From: Pseudofulvibacter geojedonensis
GTDB taxonomy: Bacteria; Bacteroidota; Bacteroidia; Flavobacteriales; Flavobacteriaceae
Reading direction: 5' to 3'
Length of the DNA: 64,000 nucleotides
Assembly (NCBI RefSeq): GCF_042675745.1
Contig: NZ_JBHTJM010000002.1
Span: 482,025 to 546,024 of the forward strand
Position numbers and translations under genes: made by a program. The stretch's first letter is position 1. Each line of letters begins with the position of its first letter. The notes under the pieces were generated by a model, which worked only from the letters and a program-made list of their open reading frames with translations, had not been told where the DNA came from and did not search any database. Below, one piece after another: positions 26,101 through 34,733 of the stretch.

Positions 26101-27252
26101 ATGCCTAAACTATACCTACTATTTCTATTATTTTGTTTTTCTGCCTTTGCTCAAGAAAAAATACCCGATCATCCTAAAAACGATGAGCGCATAAGAGCTT
26201 TTGGTTTACAACTATCTAATAGTTTTGCACAGCAAAAACCAAAACTTTTCTTAGAGCATGTATTATTTAAAAACATGTATCGAAAAGTGATTTTAACCGA
26301 TTTAGAAAACAAACAACTAACCAAGTTTAACAAGCGATTTTCTTCTGATATTAAAAACAAATTAGCTTCATTTCCTAAAGAAATGATAACTAATTTAAAC
26401 CAAGGTGATTTTTACAACTTTGTTAGTTATTTTTATGATGAAATAGATAAAACTTACCATTTAATTTTCAGAAGTTATAGTAGCAAAACAGGAATAAATT
26501 ATCATGACTATAAAATACTATCTTACGAAAACAAGTTAATTATAGACGATGTATACGTATACGGATCTAATCAATTATTATCTGAAACCTTAAAACTATT
26601 TTACCTAAGTAGTGTTTCTAAAAAAGACTTGAAATCTATCATTGAAAAAAGCGATTACAAACTTATTCTAATGTTAAAAAATTATGTTGATGCGGTTAAT
26701 AGTAATGATGCAAAAAAAGCATATCAACATATTGGTATTTTAAACAAATCTTTGAGTTATAAAGATCGATTTGTTGCCGCTCTTAAACTAGAAACTTCTC
26801 ATAATATTAGTGAAGAAGCATATTTTGAATCTATGGAAGATATTCTTGCTAATTTTAACCTAGATCCAAGTATCAACTTAATTGCTATTAGATATCACTA
26901 CTTAAACAAAGATTACGACAAAGTAGCCACTTGCTTAAATAAACTCTACAACCATACAAACGATTCTTTTTTAGATTTTGAAAAAGGGAACTTAGCTTAT
27001 GCGCAACAAGAATATGAAATTGCTATAAACTATTATAAAAATATGATTGATCAATACCCGCAATTTGACTTACCTAAATTTAGTTTACTAATGTGTTACG
27101 AGCGCATAAAAAGTGCTGACAAAGCAGTACTTTTACTAGAATTTATTGTAAAACATACTGGTTATAATAAAAAAGATTTAATTAGTAAGGCCAAAAACCA
27201 ATTGCCATTTGTAAGCAAAAGTAATTCCTTTAAAAAATGGGCAAGACAATAA
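26101..27252 (+). CDS. Secreted TPR-containing protein
   Basis: 383 residues with a signal peptide (about 1-18, ending SAFAQ). The middle is a mixed alpha/beta region of no known family; the C-terminal third has two or three TPR-like helix pairs (DFEKGNLAYAQQEYEIAINY and PKFSLLMCYERIKSADKAV). Likely a periplasmic protein-interaction factor. It starts 38 bp from the divergent methyltransferase gene and is followed 22 bp later by the sirtuin gene. Confidence 0.7.
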   Translation: MPKLYLLFLLFCFSAFAQEKIPDHPKNDERIRAFGLQLSNSFAQQKPKLFLEHVLFKNMYRKVILTDLENKQLTKFNKRFSSDIKNKLASFPKEMITNLNQGDFYNFVSYFYDEIDKTYHLIFRSYSSKTGINYHDYKILSYENKLIIDDVYVYGSNQLLSETLKLFYLSSVSKKDLKSIIEKSDYKLILMLKNYVDAVNSNDAKKAYQHIGILNKSLSYKDRFVAALKLETSHNISEEAYFESMEDILANFNLDPSINLIAIRYHYLNKDYDKVATCLNKLYNHTNDSFLDFEKGNLAYAQQEYEIAINYYKNMIDQYPQFDLPKFSLLMCYERIKSADKAVLLLEFIVKHTGYNKKDLISKAKNQLPFVSKSNSFKKWARQ

Positions 27253-27274
27253 TTTTCTATCAATTCTTTATTCT

Positions 27275-27964
27275 ATGAAAAAAAAATTAGTGGTACTAAG
27301 TGGTGCTGGAATGAGTGCCGAAAGCGGTATAGCAACCTTTAGAGATGCTAACGGTTTATGGGAAGGACATGATATTATGGAAGTTGCTTCACCTGAAGGT
27401 TTTGCGAATAATCCTGAGTTAGTTTTAGATTTTTATAACAAACGAAGAGCTCAACTAAAAGAAGTACAACCCAATCTAGGTCATACCAATTTAAAAAAGT
27501 TAGAAGATCTATATAACGTTACAATTGTTACTCAAAATGTTGACGACTTGCATGAAAGAGCGGGAAGTTCTAATATTATACATTTACATGGAGAGTTAAG
27601 AAAAGTACGCAGCACGTTAAACGAAAGTCTTATTTATAATTGGGAAGAAGATGTTAATATAGGAGATTTTTGCGAATTAAAGTCGCAACTAAGACCTCAT
27701 ATTGTTTGGTTTGGAGAAGATGTACCTATGATAGAAAAAGCAATATTAGAAGTAGAGCAAGCAGATATTTTGGTTATTATTGGCACTTCTATGCAAGTAT
27801 ACCCAGCTGCCGGGCTTGTAAATTACGCACCTATAAACACACCCATATACTTTATAGACCCAAATCCAGCAGTAAATAAATCAGATTTTAACAATTTAAC
27901 CATTATTAAATCTGGTGCCTCAGAAGGCACTACTACATTGGCAAATTTGTTGTCTCGTGCTTAA
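27275..27964 (+). CDS. cobB: Sir2-family NAD-dependent protein deacylase (class III)
   Basis: 229 residues. GAGMSAESGIATFRD (NAD binding), TQNVDDLHERAG, catalytic His105 in HLHGELRK, and GTSMQVYPAAGLV are sirtuin motifs. Tyr54 and Arg57 form the YxxR pair that in class III (SIRT5/CobB) enzymes favours succinyl- and malonyl-lysine. The usual two CxxC zinc pairs are absent, as in several small bacterial sirtuins. The last 32 bases overlap the end of the convergent gene. Confidence 0.9.
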   Translation: MKKKLVVLSGAGMSAESGIATFRDANGLWEGHDIMEVASPEGFANNPELVLDFYNKRRAQLKEVQPNLGHTNLKKLEDLYNVTIVTQNVDDLHERAGSSNIIHLHGELRKVRSTLNESLIYNWEEDVNIGDFCELKSQLRPHIVWFGEDVPMIEKAILEVEQADILVIIGTSMQVYPAAGLVNYAPINTPIYFIDPNPAVNKSDFNNLTIIKSGASEGTTTLANLLSRA

Positions 27965-28400
27965 TTTTAACTAGTTGCAACCAATTTAATAATTCCTTTT
28001 TTTCAGTCTCATCAAATTTTGCATCGCCATGCATAATAGTATACGATTCTAAAGGCATTTCTCCTTTTTCAATCAACTCTATACACTCTTCTAACTTGTG
28101 TATCTTCTTTTTAGGAGAAAAAGTACTCCATAACGAAAAATTAAGCTCTCCTTTTCCGTGATCTACATGCCCTTGCACCCAAAAATTAACAGGTGTAATT
28201 CTATCATACCAAGGATAATTAGTATGATTTGAATGACAATCGTAACAAGCATTATGCAACATTGCTTTTATACGGTCGTTAGGCTTTTCTGTTACTACAA
28301 GATCAGAACTCAACAATTCTGTTGATTCATTTTTTTCTGGATTAAAAAACTGAGCAATTCCAAAAATAATAAGTAGTGCTAAAAATATTTTCTTAATCAT
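27933..28400 (-). CDS. Haem-binding domain protein (c-type cytochrome-like)
   Basis: 155 residues. A single N-terminal membrane segment or uncleaved signal (3-18) is followed by the haem-attachment motif C52-YD-CH56 (NACYDCHSNHTNYPWYDRI), characteristic of the Haem_bd family (PF14376). A Met near the C-terminal part (SYTIMHGDA) may be the axial ligand. Probably a periplasmic membrane-tethered electron carrier. Its 3' end overlaps the sirtuin gene by 32 bp. Confidence 0.85.
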   Translation of the reverse strand: MIKKIFLALLIIFGIAQFFNPEKNESTELLSSDLVVTEKPNDRIKAMLHNACYDCHSNHTNYPWYDRITPVNFWVQGHVDHGKGELNFSLWSTFSPKKKIHKLEECIELIEKGEMPLESYTIMHGDAKFDETEKKELLNWLQLVKIKHETTNLPM

Positions 28401-28412
28401 ATCTTTTCTTTT

Positions 28413-28865
28413 TTATAAAACTCTATTATCAAACGGAAATGGAGTTACTTTACTTAATTTAACTTTTTTAAAATCTGGATGAAATGGATTGATAATGTAA
28501 TTATATTCTTGTGGTACAATTATACTTGGCACTTTAAGCAATAACTTTTCTTGTTCTTTAATCCATTGATACCCTATATCTTTTAACACTCTAGGAGAAG
28601 GTACTTTTTTCCAGTTATCTGGAAGGTCTTTAACAACAATTTCCTGAATAGAGTTTCCAGGAATTTCTATGGTTGCAAAGGCCATATCTTTAGGCGTAAA
28701 AGCTGGCGGAAAATGAGCTAAGCATTCTAACATAGATAAAGAAATTGTGCTACTGGTATAACATACAGATATTCCTTTAAAGTTCCATCTTCCGCCTACA
28801 GCTTTTGCTCCAATGCCTGTTAAATCTCTTATGTAAGCCTCTTTAGCTATTCTATATACTTGCAT
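28413..28865 (-). CDS. RES-domain toxin (NAD+ phosphorylase type)
   Basis: 150 residues. YRIAKEAYIRDLTGIGAKAVGGRWNFKG with the conserved Arg and Gly-rich loop, YTSSTISLSMLECLAHF, and the C-terminal EYNYIINPFHPDF are RES-domain features. RES toxins of the Xre-RES class degrade NAD+ and stop growth. The antitoxin gene is just upstream and overlaps it by one base (TAATG), giving coupled translation. This antitoxin-first order is normal for the class. Confidence 0.9.
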   Translation of the reverse strand: MQVYRIAKEAYIRDLTGIGAKAVGGRWNFKGISVCYTSSTISLSMLECLAHFPPAFTPKDMAFATIEIPGNSIQEIVVKDLPDNWKKVPSPRVLKDIGYQWIKEQEKLLLKVPSIIVPQEYNYIINPFHPDFKKVKLSKVTPFPFDNRVL

Positions 28866-29317
28866 TATGAGAAAACTCCGTATTCTATTTTTATTAACTC
28901 GTCATTTAACAACTGAAACCCAAAAGTTGTATCTAACAACTCTTTAGGCATTTTCATTCCTAAAGCTTGGCTTGGGTACAGCATCCATTTTTTAAACAAA
29001 TTTAAATCTCCAAAAACTTCCTCTCCTTTACAATACAATCTAGCTAATTGTATTGCTCTTTCGCTAACTTCTAAACTTAATATTTTAGACGATGCATAAC
29101 GCTGTAAAGTACGTTCAGAAATATGCAATACTTTAGATAATTCTTTTAAATCAAAATCTATTTTTTTAGCTAAGAACAATAAATTACGCTTGTTAATACC
29201 ATTTCTAGATAGTTCTATAAAATCGTATACATTATGTAATGGCATATCTAGGTTTAAATAACGTAATAAACCTTGACCATTCTCTTCTGGTAATGAGTAT
29301 TGAGTTGTTGCTTCCAT
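28865..29317 (-). CDS. Xre/MbcA/ParS-type antitoxin (DUF2384)
   Basis: 150 residues. An N-terminal Xre-like helix-turn-helix region (KELSKVLHISERTLQRYAS) is followed by the toxin-binding domain with YCKGEEVFGDLNLFKKWM and NPSQALG-like YPSQALGMKMPKELL, seen in the ParS/MbcA family. It neutralises the RES toxin and should repress its own promoter, which lies within 50 bp upstream. Confidence 0.9.
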   Translation of the reverse strand: MEATTQYSLPEENGQGLLRYLNLDMPLHNVYDFIELSRNGINKRNLLFLAKKIDFDLKELSKVLHISERTLQRYASSKILSLEVSERAIQLARLYCKGEEVFGDLNLFKKWMLYPSQALGMKMPKELLDTTFGFQLLNDELIKIEYGVFS

Positions 29318-29337
29318 AGTAACTTACTTATCTATGT

Positions 29338-29368
29338 CAAATATACAAATAAAAACGTCAATTGTCAA
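29338..29368 (-). promoter_or_regulatory. Promoter of the RES/Xre toxin-antitoxin operon
   Basis: Minus strand: TTG (plus 29366-29368), 20 bp, TATATTTG (plus 29338-29345). Both elements match the flavobacterial consensus. The -33 element lies inside the last codons of the patatin gene. A TTGACAATTGACG palindromic element overlaps the -33 side and could be the antitoxin operator (inference). Confidence 0.75.
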
Positions 29369-31754
29369 GTTGTTTGCTTTTTTCATAACTAATTAACTCT
29401 TTTAAATACTCAGAATAATTTTTTTCAAGACACTGTTCCATTGAATATATTGCAGTTTTAGACAAATACCTTCCTAAAGGTAAAATAGGAGTTATCTTTC
29501 CATCTGTATTATTATTTGCTTCTCTAACAGCTTTTTTAACAACATTATCTGCTTTTCTATTAAGATCAATAGTGGTTTTTCTTAAACCAATTCTATAATC
29601 ACCTAACCTATCGATCATCTCTTGAGTATGTCCAGATCTTACTTGTAACAAAGTATGCATAGGTGTATTTAGCTGAGAAACTGGTTTATAAACATTTTTT
29701 AAAGCAGTGTCTAACTCACTATAAATTAAAACACTCTTTAGACATATTTTATCTCTAATGGCTTCAAATCGCTTTAGAGCCAATACTCTCTGAAAAGTTT
29801 CTTTAATATTAATGGTTACCGTTCCGCCTATATTATCATAATAACCAGCATCGCCAAACTGTCCCAACTCTTTTATCTCACCTGTTGGAGTTATATACGG
29901 AAAAGCAGCATTGATACGCATTGCTTCTACTAATTGGATAGATCTTTTACTTTTTCTTGGTAACGAAAGTATCCTTTTAGAATCCTTATCTTTTAATTGT
30001 TTACTATTTAAAGCTTGATAAAAATTCAAATAACCACAAAAATTAGGGGAGTTTTTAAAATCTACCGGACTTATTACATTGTACTTACCAGATTGGGTAT
30101 GGGCAGAGTTCATAAACAATAAAGGAGGAATAAAATCTGTACTGTCTTTAGCGCTGCTGTAAAATGACAAGATGTCTTTATGTAAAACTTCTCCTTGGTT
30201 AAAAGTAGCACGATGTCTTTTTTGCCATTCTTGTTGTAAAAGTTTACCTCTATTATCAAAAGATAAAAAGCCAATTATATTTTGTATTAAATCTCTACCT
30301 AATAAACCTACTATAGATGTTGATAAATAATTACCGGCATAGATTTTACTGGCTTTATATTTTAACCTATAAGGAGAGTCCTCATTTACCTCATCTTGTG
30401 CATCTAATTGATATGAAACATTTTTATTAGTATTGTGTGCTGTTTGTGCAGTAGCTAAAAACATAGCGTTCCCTACATTTCCTCCTGAAGCACCCGTTAT
30501 AGATAACAAATGATCTGTATAATATTTATTATTTGATATTTCTGATAAATAGCTATGTACTAATAAAGACCATAAACCAGCCCTAGACCCTCCGCCTTCT
30601 GCAGAAATTAACAGAACTGGATATTCTGTTTTAGCTTGCTTAATTTTATCTTCTCTACTTACCAACCAATTATATAAATACTTCTCTAGAGGAGGCCTGG
30701 TATAATTTGTTTTAGTTTCTTCTAATACATAATGATCAAAACCTGTTCTATTCGCATTTATTTCTCCAAAAACAATGGCAATAATAAAAACTGTAGTAAA
30801 CAAAGGAAAACGCATTTTTTTCCCTGCAAAAACCAATATAAAAGACAGTGTATATAGAGCTGTTAAACAAATTAGTATAACTGACAAAGGGTTTAAAAGT
30901 TTGGTTGCATATGGATTAAAATTAAAATAGATATATAGAATTACAACTAATAAACCAGCTACTATAATTCCTCCGTAAAAGACAGGTTTGTATTTAACTT
31001 TTAAAAGTTCTTTTGTATTAAAAGAAATTACCAAAAATATAATTGCTAAAGCAAAATTAGAAGAAAATAATAATTGTAAATCTTTCTCTGTTTGGCTATT
31101 TACAGCACCTAAAACAAAGATAAAACCCAATAATGCTATTAATACACCAATAATTAAATAATCAGACTTAGGTATTTTTCTAACTGTATTTCTTATAAAA
31201 TTATAAATATGATATTCTAATAACAGTAACAACAATAAAGTTACTACAACTAAGCTTTTAAAAGGGTTTATCCAGTCTATTGCTAAATTTTCTATACCGT
31301 ATAATTCTATTACATTTAAAATTGCAAATGCAGATATAAACAATAATAAACAACCTAAAACCCTTGGTAATACCCTACGTATATGGTGCTTACAATTATA
31401 ACTATAATGTTTACTATCTAACAATATTGAGTCGTAATGTTTTGTAGGCACAAAACCTATTACATTTTTAAATTTTACCTGAGTATAATTAGCTTTGTAA
31501 TAATATTTAGGAGCATTCCATATAAAAAACGCTAATATTAATAACAATGCAAAATATAAAGGAACTTCTAATGCAAACAACTGTAATAAGTTTGTTGCAT
31601 CGTTTTGGTTTAACACAACTAGCAAATCTAATGTTTGAGGAAAGTGCCACAACATAAAATACAGCAAAGCAACTACAATAACACTAATTATATTATTGGC
31701 TAACTCTGCTAAAAGTATTTTTACCCAAATACCAAAAGCTCTAACGTATTTCAT
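29358..31754 (-). CDS. Polytopic membrane protein with C-terminal patatin-like phospholipase domain
   Basis: 798 residues. The first ~335 hold about nine membrane segments in three groups. A patatin-like domain follows (from about 375): the glycine-rich oxyanion loop in ISAEGGGSRAG (387-389), the nucleophile elbow GASGG with Ser423, and the second part of the dyad in GDAGYYDN. Patatins are serine acyl hydrolases acting on phospholipids. The membrane-fused form occurs in Bacteroidota but its role is not known to me. 11 bp separate it from a short gene upstream on the same strand. Confidence 0.8.
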   Translation of the reverse strand: MKYVRAFGIWVKILLAELANNIISVIVVALLYFMLWHFPQTLDLLVVLNQNDATNLLQLFALEVPLYFALLLILAFFIWNAPKYYYKANYTQVKFKNVIGFVPTKHYDSILLDSKHYSYNCKHHIRRVLPRVLGCLLLFISAFAILNVIELYGIENLAIDWINPFKSLVVVTLLLLLLLEYHIYNFIRNTVRKIPKSDYLIIGVLIALLGFIFVLGAVNSQTEKDLQLLFSSNFALAIIFLVISFNTKELLKVKYKPVFYGGIIVAGLLVVILYIYFNFNPYATKLLNPLSVILICLTALYTLSFILVFAGKKMRFPLFTTVFIIAIVFGEINANRTGFDHYVLEETKTNYTRPPLEKYLYNWLVSREDKIKQAKTEYPVLLISAEGGGSRAGLWSLLVHSYLSEISNNKYYTDHLLSITGASGGNVGNAMFLATAQTAHNTNKNVSYQLDAQDEVNEDSPYRLKYKASKIYAGNYLSTSIVGLLGRDLIQNIIGFLSFDNRGKLLQQEWQKRHRATFNQGEVLHKDILSFYSSAKDSTDFIPPLLFMNSAHTQSGKYNVISPVDFKNSPNFCGYLNFYQALNSKQLKDKDSKRILSLPRKSKRSIQLVEAMRINAAFPYITPTGEIKELGQFGDAGYYDNIGGTVTINIKETFQRVLALKRFEAIRDKICLKSVLIYSELDTALKNVYKPVSQLNTPMHTLLQVRSGHTQEMIDRLGDYRIGLRKTTIDLNRKADNVVKKAVREANNNTDGKITPILPLGRYLSKTAIYSMEQCLEKNYSEYLKELISYEKSKQLDN

Positions 31755-31765
31755 TAAATGTTTTT

Positions 31766-32092
31766 TTAAGCTAAAACAGCTACTTTAACTGTATCTATAA
31801 CAATCTTAATAATCTTGTTTTTTAAGTGTCCTAAAGCAATTTTAGAAATTCCAGCCTGATACAACCCTTGTAATACTAACAAGTCTTTTTGGCTTTTTAC
31901 CAACCACTCAAACTCTTCTTGATTAATTTTTTCTTCAGCCAACAAAATTGCCCAACGCTTTAATTTTACCTTACTTTCTTTTAAAAAAGCTTCTATATCT
32001 TTTTTAGCTGCTTTACTAAAATCTTGATACTTTTCTCCTAAAGCATCTAGTAAGTTTGTTTTAAGTTCTTTTAATAATTTTTCAAAATCCAT
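31766..32092 (-). CDS. Hypothetical 108-residue amphipathic protein
   Basis: 108 residues, no signal peptide and no recognised family. The N-terminal two thirds are charged helices (LLKELKTNLLDALGEKYQ, FLKESKVKLKRWAILLAEEK); the C-terminal 20 residues are hydrophobic with lysines (KIIKIVIDTVKVAVLA). It could associate with membranes by this tail. It lies directly upstream of the patatin gene and is probably co-transcribed. Confidence 0.55.
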   Translation of the reverse strand: MDFEKLLKELKTNLLDALGEKYQDFSKAAKKDIEAFLKESKVKLKRWAILLAEEKINQEEFEWLVKSQKDLLVLQGLYQAGISKIALGHLKNKIIKIVIDTVKVAVLA

Positions 32093-32106
32093 AAATATGT
32101 TTTTTA

Positions 32107-32130
32107 GACTTCTACAAGCTCAGTCTGACA
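32107..32130. repeat. Small dispersed repeat (inverted relative of 24095-24117)
   Basis: Contains CAAGCTCAGTCTGACA, the reverse complement of the TGTCAG(T)CTGAGCTTG type. Confidence 0.6.
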
Positions 32131-32200
32131 ATGATTTCTCATTTCTATAAGCTTGTATTCGTTTTTATTATTTTTTAACAATAATGAGTAGTTGTTCCCC

Positions 32201-32231
32201 TCATCCTAACCTTCTCCCCAAGGAGAAGGAA
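32201..32231. repeat. Small dispersed hairpin repeat
   Basis: CCTTCTCC-CCAA-GGAGAAGG preceded by CTCATCCTAA. A decayed relative (CGCTAAGGAGAAGGAA) is at 49812-49827. A widely scattered intergenic repeat type in this bacterial group. It sits just after the end of the lipoprotein gene. Confidence 0.65.
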
Positions 32232-32238
32232 CTGCTTT

Positions 32239-32694
32239 TTATTTTAATATTTCTAACAATAAGTTCTCTTTTTCTTTGTCTTTAGACACTTCATACTTTA
32301 TTAAAGCGTCAAATGCTTGACTTACTTGTACTTTAGATTCTTCTAAAAAAACAGCAGACAATTGCCCTTTTTCTTTCCACATTTTAAATAAGCCAGCTAC
32401 ACTATTTCTCTCCTCATCTGTCATTAACTCCCACATTTTATAACTTATAGAATTATTAGGCTTGTTCTTTTCATACTCCTCCATTTTCTCCATTTCAAGT
32501 AATAGCTTTTCTACTTCTTCTTTATAATCGGTATACGGTTCTGTAGCGTGATTAAGCAAGCTATTAGTCTCTACTTTTAAAGCTATTTCTTGTTGGTAAC
32601 TGTACTGATCGTAAATAGCTGTTTTTATGCTATTACAAGCGGTTAATGTTAATAATGTAATGGCTAAAAAGCCTTTTAATAGTTGTTTTTTCAT
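32239..32694 (-). CDS. Hypothetical lipoprotein
   Basis: 151 residues from the ATG at 32694, giving a lipoprotein signal MKKQLLKGFLAITLLTLTAC with Cys20 as acylation site; an ATG at 32718 would add eight residues. The mature part is helical and acidic with no known family. It lies between the amidase gene and the 108-residue gene, all on the minus strand. Confidence 0.6.
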   Translation of the reverse strand: MKKQLLKGFLAITLLTLTACNSIKTAIYDQYSYQQEIALKVETNSLLNHATEPYTDYKEEVEKLLLEMEKMEEYEKNKPNNSISYKMWELMTDEERNSVAGLFKMWKEKGQLSAVFLEESKVQVSQAFDALIKYEVSKDKEKENLLLEILK

Positions 32695-32796
32695 TTTTAA
32701 ATTTGAAGTTTGAGTCATTCCCTACTAAACGGAATCTTAATTGGTTTTCTACTATTGTTTTTAAATAAATTGGTTAAACTTTTATTTATTTTACTG

Positions 32797-33420
32797 TTAC
32801 AACATAAAGTTATTAGGTGCTGGTTCTTTAAACACCTCTACCATAGTTTTTACAATGGCTTTTACATGAAAGTTTATAATACGCTGTCTGCCTTCTGCTG
32901 TCATGAGAAAGTTTTTGTACTCCTCAAAATTGTCCATAAAAAAGTTTTCTGTTAACACAGCTGGCATTTTTGTTCTGGTAAGCACATAAAATCTGCGTTC
33001 TTTGTCTAAGTCTCCGTCTGAAAAATCGGTGCGTAATTTTTGGTTAGGAAACTCCTTTTTGTATTCCTCTCCAAAAATAGTAGCTATTTTATCGCTCTTA
33101 GTATCTCCTGGCGAGGTAAAAAACTCCGATCCTTTTCCTCCTCCAGCATTACTATGTATGCTTAAGTAAAAACACTTACTAGCAGGATATTTATTAGCTC
33201 TTTTTACACGGGTTTCTAAACGTACATCCCAATACTCGGGTGCTATGTTTACATAAGGTATATTTAAAAAAGTAAGCTCTTGTATAATACCGTTAACAAT
33301 AGCTCTATTAAACTCACCTTCATACACTACACCTTTGTCTCCCCAATCTTTACGTTTACCCGGTGTTTGGTATTGGTTGTTTACAATGCCACCATGGCCA
33401 TTGTCTAGTAAAACAATCAT
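32797..33420 (-). CDS. N-acetylmuramoyl-L-alanine amidase (Amidase_3), no signal peptide
   Basis: 207 residues, single domain. Zinc ligands His9 (LLDNGHGG), Glu34 (VVYEGEFN) and His89 (LSIHSNAGG), and catalytic Glu158 (VLTENFFMD), are all present. The protein starts straight into the fold without any export signal, unlike the cell-division amidases of this phylum, which are exported. This looks like a phage-type endolysin or a protein delivered by other means. Upstream is a 257-bp spacer with a repeat of the transposase end. Confidence 0.85.
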   Translation of the reverse strand: MIVLLDNGHGGIVNNQYQTPGKRKDWGDKGVVYEGEFNRAIVNGIIQELTFLNIPYVNIAPEYWDVRLETRVKRANKYPASKCFYLSIHSNAGGGKGSEFFTSPGDTKSDKIATIFGEEYKKEFPNQKLRTDFSDGDLDKERRFYVLTRTKMPAVLTENFFMDNFEEYKNFLMTAEGRQRIINFHVKAIVKTMVEVFKEPAPNNFML

Positions 33421-33531
33421 AATTACAATTTTAATTAACTAGTTTTTGTAAAGCTAAACTTATATTTTAAAACACCCTAATACATATATATGTTTATACA
33501 GTAGTTTCAATAAAAAAGTTCTAAAACTAAA

Positions 33532-33631
33532 TAGACTTGCTCCTTTTCTGTTGCTTTGTACTTAGTGGACACTGCTTAAGATTTAAATTAAATTTTAACT
33601 AAACACGGATTACAAATCCGCGCTATCGGGT
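33532..33631. repeat. 100-bp direct repeat, copy A (end of REP transposase element)
   Basis: Matches 34693-34792 (offset 1161) with about five differences. Includes, on the minus strand, the first ~14 codons of the transposase and the CGGATT-ACA-AATCCG palindrome (33606-33620). It is a truncated copy of the element's 5' end. Confidence 0.9.
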
Positions 33632-33677
33632 TTTGTCTAAATTTACAAGTCTGAACTATCGAGTATAAAAATTATTA

Positions 33678-34013
33678 TTAACTATTCAGCTCTATAAACT
33701 CTTTAAAATCATCTAAAAATTGAATAAAAATATCATGCTCTAAAATTAAATCTGCTTCATTTTCCTGACTATTCAAATCAAAAAATTGAACACCAAAATC
33801 ATTACTATAAATATAAAGCCCTCCTTCATTTTGCCATTTATACTCTTCGCTAGAATTTTTAGTTATTAGTATATTATTACTTAAAGTCTGTAATTTATCA
33901 ATAGTCCAGTCAAAATCACTAAGTTGCCTTATTGATTTTTTTTCTGATTCTACTAAAAGATATTTATCTCCAGTTGTTTCTACTATTTTTAATTTAAAAT
34001 TATAATTAATCAT
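33678..34013 (-). CDS. Hypothetical small acidic protein
   Basis: 111 residues, no signal peptide, no recognised family. It opens with a beta-rich N-terminal half (YNFKLKIVETTGDKYLLVES) and ends in an acidic helix (DIFIQFLDDFKEFIEL). The size, acidity and place inside a repeat-bounded accessory segment recall immunity or antitoxin-like orphans, but that is inference only. Strongly AT-rich. Confidence 0.5.
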   Translation of the reverse strand: MINYNFKLKIVETTGDKYLLVESEKKSIRQLSDFDWTIDKLQTLSNNILITKNSSEEYKWQNEGGLYIYSNDFGVQFFDLNSQENEADLILEHDIFIQFLDDFKEFIELNS

Positions 34014-34149
34014 TTTGATTTATATTTTTGGGTATGAATTAATAATATTCCCTGATTTTACTTCTATTATTATTTTAAACCCATTTGAACTAAGCCCTAA
34101 ATATTTATTTATACCTGTTTCAATATCACTAAAAAATAACCTGATGGCG

Positions 34150-34164
34150 CGGATTTGTAATCCG
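34150..34164. repeat. REP palindrome, 3' side of the transposase gene
   Basis: CGGATT-TGT-AATCCG inside GCGCGGATTTGTAATCCGTG, which is the reverse complement of the copy at 33604-33623. Together with 34767-34781 it frames the transposase gene with palindromes in opposite orientation. Confidence 0.85.
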
Positions 34165-34178
34165 TGACTACTACAAAC

Positions 34179-34733
34179 TCAAAACAAATACACCTTAATT
34201 ATTTCTAACTCTCCTCCTAAGTCTGCATAATTTCTAGCAGAACTAAATATATAATCTTCTGCATTACTTACTATTTTTGCTTTTACAGGATTCTCATGTA
34301 TATAATTTACTTTCTCTTTTATAAACTTATTAGAATACACAATCTCTGCATGATAACCATCTTGCCAAACTTTATATTCTTGCTCTCTTTTTAAATGTGC
34401 ACATGCTTCTTTAAAATATTGTAACATCCACTCACGCCTACTTTCTGGTTGTTCTTGTATGGTTTTAATGATCTTTTTTGAAGTATACTTTTTAAAGTCT
34501 CGTATTACATCACTCAATACTTTTCCTTCTGTAGCTCTACACAACATATGTATATGACTAGACATAATACAATAAGCATATATCTCTAAACCTTTTTCTT
34601 TTTGGCAATATTTAAGTGAGGCTACCAATAACTCTTTCTGAGACAAACGTGTAAATACATCTACCCAACCTACTGTTGTTATCGTTATAAAGTAGGCTTG
34701 CTCCTTTTCTGTTGCTTTGTACTTAGTGGACAC
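34179..34733 (-). CDS. REP-associated tyrosine transposase (RAYT, IS200-like Y1)
   Basis: 184 residues from a GTG at 34733. HUH motif His60-Ile-His62 (SSHIHML) and catalytic Tyr83 (DFKKYTSKKI), plus KVWQDGYHAEIVYSNKFIKEKVNYIHENPVKA, are typical of the RAYT branch (Y1_Tnp fold). These proteins nick single-stranded DNA at palindromic REP sequences. Matching palindromes lie on both sides (34150-34164 and 34767-34781), a classic arrangement. All catalytic residues are kept, so it may be active. Confidence 0.9.
   Translation of the reverse strand: MSTKYKATEKEQAYFITITTVGWVDVFTRLSQKELLVASLKYCQKEKGLEIYAYCIMSSHIHMLCRATEGKVLSDVIRDFKKYTSKKIIKTIQEQPESRREWMLQYFKEACAHLKREQEYKVWQDGYHAEIVYSNKFIKEKVNYIHENPVKAKIVSNAEDYIFSSARNYADLGGELEIIKVYLF

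Noticed and set aside
32710..32955. 81-residue plus-strand frame
   Set aside because: Runs opposite the amidase gene's end; composition typical of antisense to an AT-rich gene.
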